A DNA stretch of 64,000 nt from contig NC_067495.1 in the NCBI RefSeq assembly GCF_947179515.1, positions 27,667,913 to 27,731,912 of the forward strand, in the 5' to 3' direction. Position 1 is the stretch's first letter. Each line of letters starts with the position of its first letter. This document shows positions 60,422 to 64,000 of this stretch, in pieces. This stretch comes from Apodemus sylvaticus. Lineage: Eukaryota; Chordata; Mammalia; Rodentia; Muridae. The position numbers and the translations under genes were made by a program. A model generated the notes under the pieces. That model worked only from the letters and a program-made list of their open reading frames with translations, made no database searches and was not told the DNA's origin.

Positions 60422-60640
60422 TTAGGGGTTTGGAGAAATGGCTCAGCTACTTTTCCAAGGGAACTTGTTTCATTCCCATCGGCCACAATTATCTGTAACT
60501 CTGGTTTCAGGAGACCTGAGGTGCTTCTCTGGCCTCCCCAGGCACGGCATGCAAGTAGTGCACAGAGTCGTATTCAGGCAAAGTATAAGTAAACACACAA
60601 AATATAAGTAAAGCTTTAAAAATTAAATAAAATCAAAACA
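60422..60640 (+). mobile_element. B2/B3 SINE
   Basis: GGGGTTTGGAGAAATGGCTCAGC head, GTTTCATTCCCATCGGCC box, and GCTTCTCTGGCCTCCCC with an A-rich tail. Confidence 0.75.
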
Positions 60641-60716
60641 TAATTGTATTTTAGTAAGTCATGTGTTGCTAACCAAAAGATCAAATCCCCTTCCTCTCAT
60701 AGAAGCTGTGAGGAGA

Positions 60717-60805
60717 GGGCTGGGGAGCTAGCTCAGTGATGTGGTGTTCTCCTTGTATATGCAAAGCTTGGTCTCAATTCTTTGTGCCACAAACAAAAAA
60801 AATGA
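60717..60805 (+). mobile_element. ID SINE
   Basis: GGGCTGGGGAGCTAGCTCAGTGATG and GCAAAGCTTGGTCTCAATTC, then an A-rich tail. Diverged. Confidence 0.65.
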
Positions 60806-61082
60806 AGTTAAGAACAGAATAATTATTTCTAGAGTAGCAGGAAGGGAGGGAGGGAAAGAGGGAGGAGGTTAATCTGTGGGATTAACCTAAGTAATAGTTG
60901 GACAGGAACATGCAGTTCTGGTATGCCATTGCACAGTAGGGTGACTACAGATAATGCTGTGTTTTATATTCTAAAAACATAGAAGAAAATATTTTGAATG
61001 TTTTCACCAAAAGGAAATGATGTTTTTCAAGAAGATGGGTATGTTAAAGCTGCATTAAACATCACATAGTTGTATAGAGATA

Positions 61083-61228
61083 ACATCATGCTGGGTGTTC
61101 AGGAATGTCTCTAATCCCAGCACTCTGAAGGCAAAGCTAGATGGGTCTCTGTGAGTTCACCCCGTCAATGTGATCTGCACAGTGAGTTCTAGGCCAGCTA
61201 GAGTTACAGAGTGATATCCTGCCTTAAA
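61083..61228 (+). mobile_element. B1 SINE
   Basis: TGCTGGGTGTTCAGGAATG, CTCTAATCCCAGCACTCTG, GTGAGTTCTAGGCCAGCTAGAG and GATATCCTGCCTTAAAAAA. Confidence 0.85.
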
Positions 61229-61344
61229 AAATCATGCTGTATGTAATGTATTATTATGAATATGCTGTAGATATGCATCACATATATTTTACATACATTA
61301 AGTGCCTATATTTTAAATACATTAATATATACAATTTAGGCTAA

Positions 61345-61560
61345 TAGATTGTTTCATGGACAAGGCTGCAAACACAAACAACCTGAGTTCAATCCCTAGA
61401 GACCGTAAGGTGGAAGGAGAGATTGATACCCCCAAAAGCTGTCCTCTAATCTCCACACACCATATACATTCTATGACACATGAGGGCATTCACATACACA
61501 CATGAACACCCCCCACACCCCCCCACACACACATTGTGCACACTAAAATAAATGTTAAAA
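61345..61560 (+). mobile_element. B3 SINE with (CA)n tail
   Basis: AACAACCTGAGTTCAATCCCTAGAGACC, GGTGGAAGGAGAGATTGATACCC and AAAGCTGTCCTCTAATCTCC, then a CA/CCCC-rich tail ending near 61560. Confidence 0.8.
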
Positions 61561-61659
61561 TTTTAAAATATACAATTTTATGTTTTATGCATAAGTTTAA
61601 AGATAAGTTTAAATTTTAAAAACATGTGTCCAAAAACAAGCAAGAATGTACATAAATAA

Positions 61660-61805
61660 AGCCAGGCAGTGGTGGCACACTCCTTTAAGCCCAACACTAG
61701 GGAAGAAGAGGCAGGCAGATCTCTGTGAGTTCTAGTCTACAAAGTGAGTTCCAGGACAACCAGGGCTATTGCACAGAGAAACCCTGTCTTGAAGACAAAA
61801 CAAAA
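61660..61805 (+). mobile_element. B1 SINE at the Cltrn/intergenic boundary
   Basis: AGCCAGGCAGTGGTGGCACACTCC, GAGGCAGGCAGATCTCTGTGAG and GAGAAACCCTGTCTTG. Well preserved; about 120 bp beyond the predicted Cltrn cleavage site. Confidence 0.93.
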
Positions 61806-61929
61806 TGGATGTACACACATAAGAGCAACATATATTTCCAGGTCTGATAATGAAATTAACTAATAAAGTTAGACTCACTGTGTTTCACCATATGAAAATG
61901 TCTCAAAGCATAGTCAGCCATACAATCAA

Positions 61930-62430
61930 AATGAGATGATCACTACTTTATTAAATCAGTATAGATAGGACTTGTACAAATTGCAAATAGTCAACAACAA
62001 ATAGATCTGCTTGCCCTACTAAAGACTAATATGCAGAAAATATACAAGCAACTGTTGGTGTGATGACAGAATAAAATCCCATTGCCATTTTCATCCATCT
62101 CATTTATCATATACAGAGTAATATAAACAGTATTCAAAAAGATCCATTTTTAATTATTTCTATGAGATGCTATAGCCATTCTCCAGTGGAAACATTTTTT
62201 TCTTAGGTCTTCAAAATATGAAATGTAGTTATAGACCTGACTTTATTTCTAGAACTGCTCAAATCAGTAACTAAAAACACACAGGACTGCACCTACATAT
62301 TCAGTTATCAAAAAGAAAATTCTAGAATATATTGAGAGCCAACACCTTATCATTTCAGTGCTCTTTGTGGATATAATTTGGTGTCTACCACTTTCAAGCA
62401 TCTTGAATATTTCTTATAAGATTGTCACTC
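61930..62430 (-). other. Cltrn: Cltrn 3' UTR with poly(A) signal
   Basis: About 500 bp of unique, AT-rich sequence follows the collectrin stop codon on the minus strand. The first good AATAAA on that strand is the complement of 61947-61952, giving an expected cleavage near 61930. No SINE or L1 sequence is inserted between the stop and this signal, whereas repeats resume immediately below it. The exact cleavage site is an estimate. Confidence 0.7.
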
Positions 62431-62587
62431 TCAGAGAGGGGTGAGGCGCTCATCCTCAGTCAAGAAGCCATCATTAATGTGGCCTCCCTTCATGTCCAAG
62501 GGATCACAAGGGATGCCGTTTTCAATTGTGATGATGTTTTCACATTTATCTTCTGCATCCTCCACTCCAGGTGGTCCTTTGTTGTTC
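62431..62587 (-). CDS. Cltrn: Cltrn (collectrin, Tmem27), terminal coding exon
   Basis: Collectrin is a type I membrane protein homologous to the non-catalytic C-terminal part of ACE2. It traffics and stabilises neutral amino-acid transporters in kidney and affects exocytosis in beta cells. Acceptor GTGCTTTCAG lies just above 62587. The exon encodes the cytoplasmic tail NNKGPPGVEDAEDKCENIIT, then IENGIPCDPLDMKGGHINDG and FLTEDERLTPL, and ends in TGA at 62433-62431. The tail matches the mouse-type collectrin C-terminus, which I recognise with confidence. Upstream exons lie beyond 64000. The only earlier frame, starting with MSPSICHGC, is intronic read-through. Confidence 0.96.
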
Positions 62588-62960
62588 CTGAAAGCACATA
62601 AAAAGAGAGAGTGGAATCTAGGATGAGGAAGCTTTGGATGAATATGGTCTTGTTTGCAGCCGTGGCAAATAGAAGGGGACATACGAAGTTATGAATGCTG
62701 AAATAATTGCCGTGTATTTTCTAGGACTATAACAGGTAATGGGGTAAAAAAAACACTACCAAGATAAAAATTCTGCATTAGTGACATCTACATACTAATT
62801 AGAACAAGGAATCTTATTTAAAATACAGAATAAACTAAGAGTATAAGAATAGACATTAGTATATTACATACCTATGAATTTATTTGCATATAAATTCATA
62901 CAAACAAATTGCATAAAGGAGCATGAGGAAATATATAGTGTACTGGCAACCTTTTAAAAA
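62588..62960. other. Cltrn last intron, part: nothing recognised
   Basis: AT-rich sequence without a further collectrin exon. Confidence 0.5.
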
Positions 62961-62961
62961 T

Positions 62962-63120
62962 TAGTTCAGCCATGCAGTGGTGGTATACGCCTTTAACCTC
63001 AGCACTTGGGAGGCAGAGACAGGTGGATCTCTGTGACTTTAAGACCCGTCTGGTCTCCAGAGATAGTTTCAGAATAGCCAAGGCTATATAAAGAGACCTT
63101 GTCTCAAAAAAAGAAACAAC
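62962..63120 (+). mobile_element. B1 SINE in Cltrn intron
   Basis: CATGCAGTGGTGGTATACGCCTTTAACC, CTTGGGAGGCAGAGACAGG and GAGACCTTGTCTCAAAAAAAG. Confidence 0.92.
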
Positions 63121-63968
63121 AAAAAATAAAAAATTAGCTCTATTCAAATTCTGTAACATATGGGATTTCAATAGATAATAAATTCCTCTCATGGAATTTG
63201 ACAAAGTAATACCTCTCAAATGTTGAGTGAAACTCAGATTAATGAAATATCAGCAAGCCAATTCACCTGACTTTGAAGAAAAGAATTGCTACAAACTGAC
63301 TGGCTTTATTCATTACCAAACAGTTGTATTCATTGGTAAGTCTGGGTGTGGAGTTCAAAAATCACTTTGCTAATTCTATTATAGCACTCAGCTGCAACTC
63401 CAAGTCATTCCAACACTACATTACAGAGTTAAGTGTTGGATTTTCTGGTGTTCTGCCCTCCTGTGTACCTTGCTATTCCCAATTCATATCGTTAATGTTT
63501 CTTCAGAGTATTGAAAGCTATGCTGCTGGGGCCTTGAGATATCATGAGGGACTTCCCACACTGGTGGGAGTAACTCAGGTATCTGACAGATAAGGAGATG
63601 GCAAAGATTCCTTGATGATAATCAAAATGGGATTTCCTGAAAAGTCCTACGTGAGAGTCAAAGCTCTTCTTTACAGAATTCCAGCTAATCAAGAGTAATG
63701 AAAAGTCGCTACTGCTATAGCAGTTGATTCTGTTGAGGCTCATCAATAAAGACAAAACAGTTGACTAAGTGATTCTGGAAATATGATATACACATGGTCT
63801 AAAAATACCCTCATAATCAACATATGAAAAACAAAAGACAACCCATAGGTGCCTTCAAATGAACACTGAGAAGACCCCAAATACTACATTCTTTCCCCTT
63901 CTAAATTTTTCATCTGAAACTCATAATCAAAAATGCAAGTTTAAAAATATTTTATAAAAATAACTGTC
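63121..63968. other. Cltrn intron, continued: nothing recognised
   Basis: No exon encoding the collectrin transmembrane segment is seen before the window ends. Confidence 0.5.
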
Positions 63969-64000
63969 CTGACCAGGCTCTGGTAACACACACTTTTAAC
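63968..64000 (+). mobile_element. Start of a B1 SINE cut by the window edge
   Basis: CTGACCAGGCTCTGGTAACACACACTTTTAAC resembles the first 30 bases of B1. Only the head is visible. Confidence 0.5.

Overview
The window is mammalian genomic DNA from a murine rodent, most likely an X-chromosomal segment. Two host genes are recognisable, both on the minus strand. Ace2 (angiotensin-converting enzyme 2) occupies roughly 1-40440: fourteen coding exons can be placed exactly between 40331 and 3505, each with AG/GT splice sites, joining in phase into residues 1-632 of about 805. The exons for the rest of the collectrin-like domain, transmembrane segment and tail lie beyond the left edge. Cltrn (collectrin, Tmem27) is represented only by its terminal coding exon (62587-62431) and 3' UTR. 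The two are paralogues arranged head to tail, Cltrn upstream of Ace2, as in other mammals from general knowledge of the locus.

Organism: B1, B2, B3, B4 and ID SINEs and many rodent L1 3' ends place it in Muridae. Ace2 has the murine histidine at residue 353, but the protein matches neither laboratory mouse nor Norway rat as I remember them: some exons are rat-like, others mouse-like, and some residues are private (for example in exons 2, 5, 7 and 13). ID elements are few for Rattus norvegicus. I infer another murine genus or species.

Layout: 1-3504 Ace2 intron 14 with L1 ends and SINEs; 3505-28430 coding exons 14 to 2 with introns holding SINEs, L1 fragments, an LTR-like element and microsatellites; 28431-40145 the large intron 1 with two old DNA-transposon/MIR remnants, a B3 SINE split by an L1, and a long L1 3' region; 40146-40440 first coding exon and 5' leader; 40441-61929 intergenic DNA with a putative promoter next to Ace2 and then mainly interspersed repeats; 61930-62587 end of Cltrn; 62588-64000 Cltrn intron.

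No CRISPR, operon, phage, tRNA or rRNA gene is present, and I found no convincing previously undescribed system. The items most worth a second look are structural: a recent L1 insertion with an unusually long 31-bp target duplication, a TSD-flanked polypyrimidine retro-insertion of unknown source, an L1 nested in a B3, a perfect 66-bp palindrome, a CT/GT/GA hairpin-forming tract, an overlapping upstream ORF in the Ace2 leader, and small tandem repeats carrying transcription-factor-like motifs. Repeat boundaries are estimates from reading by eye; exon boundaries were checked base by base.
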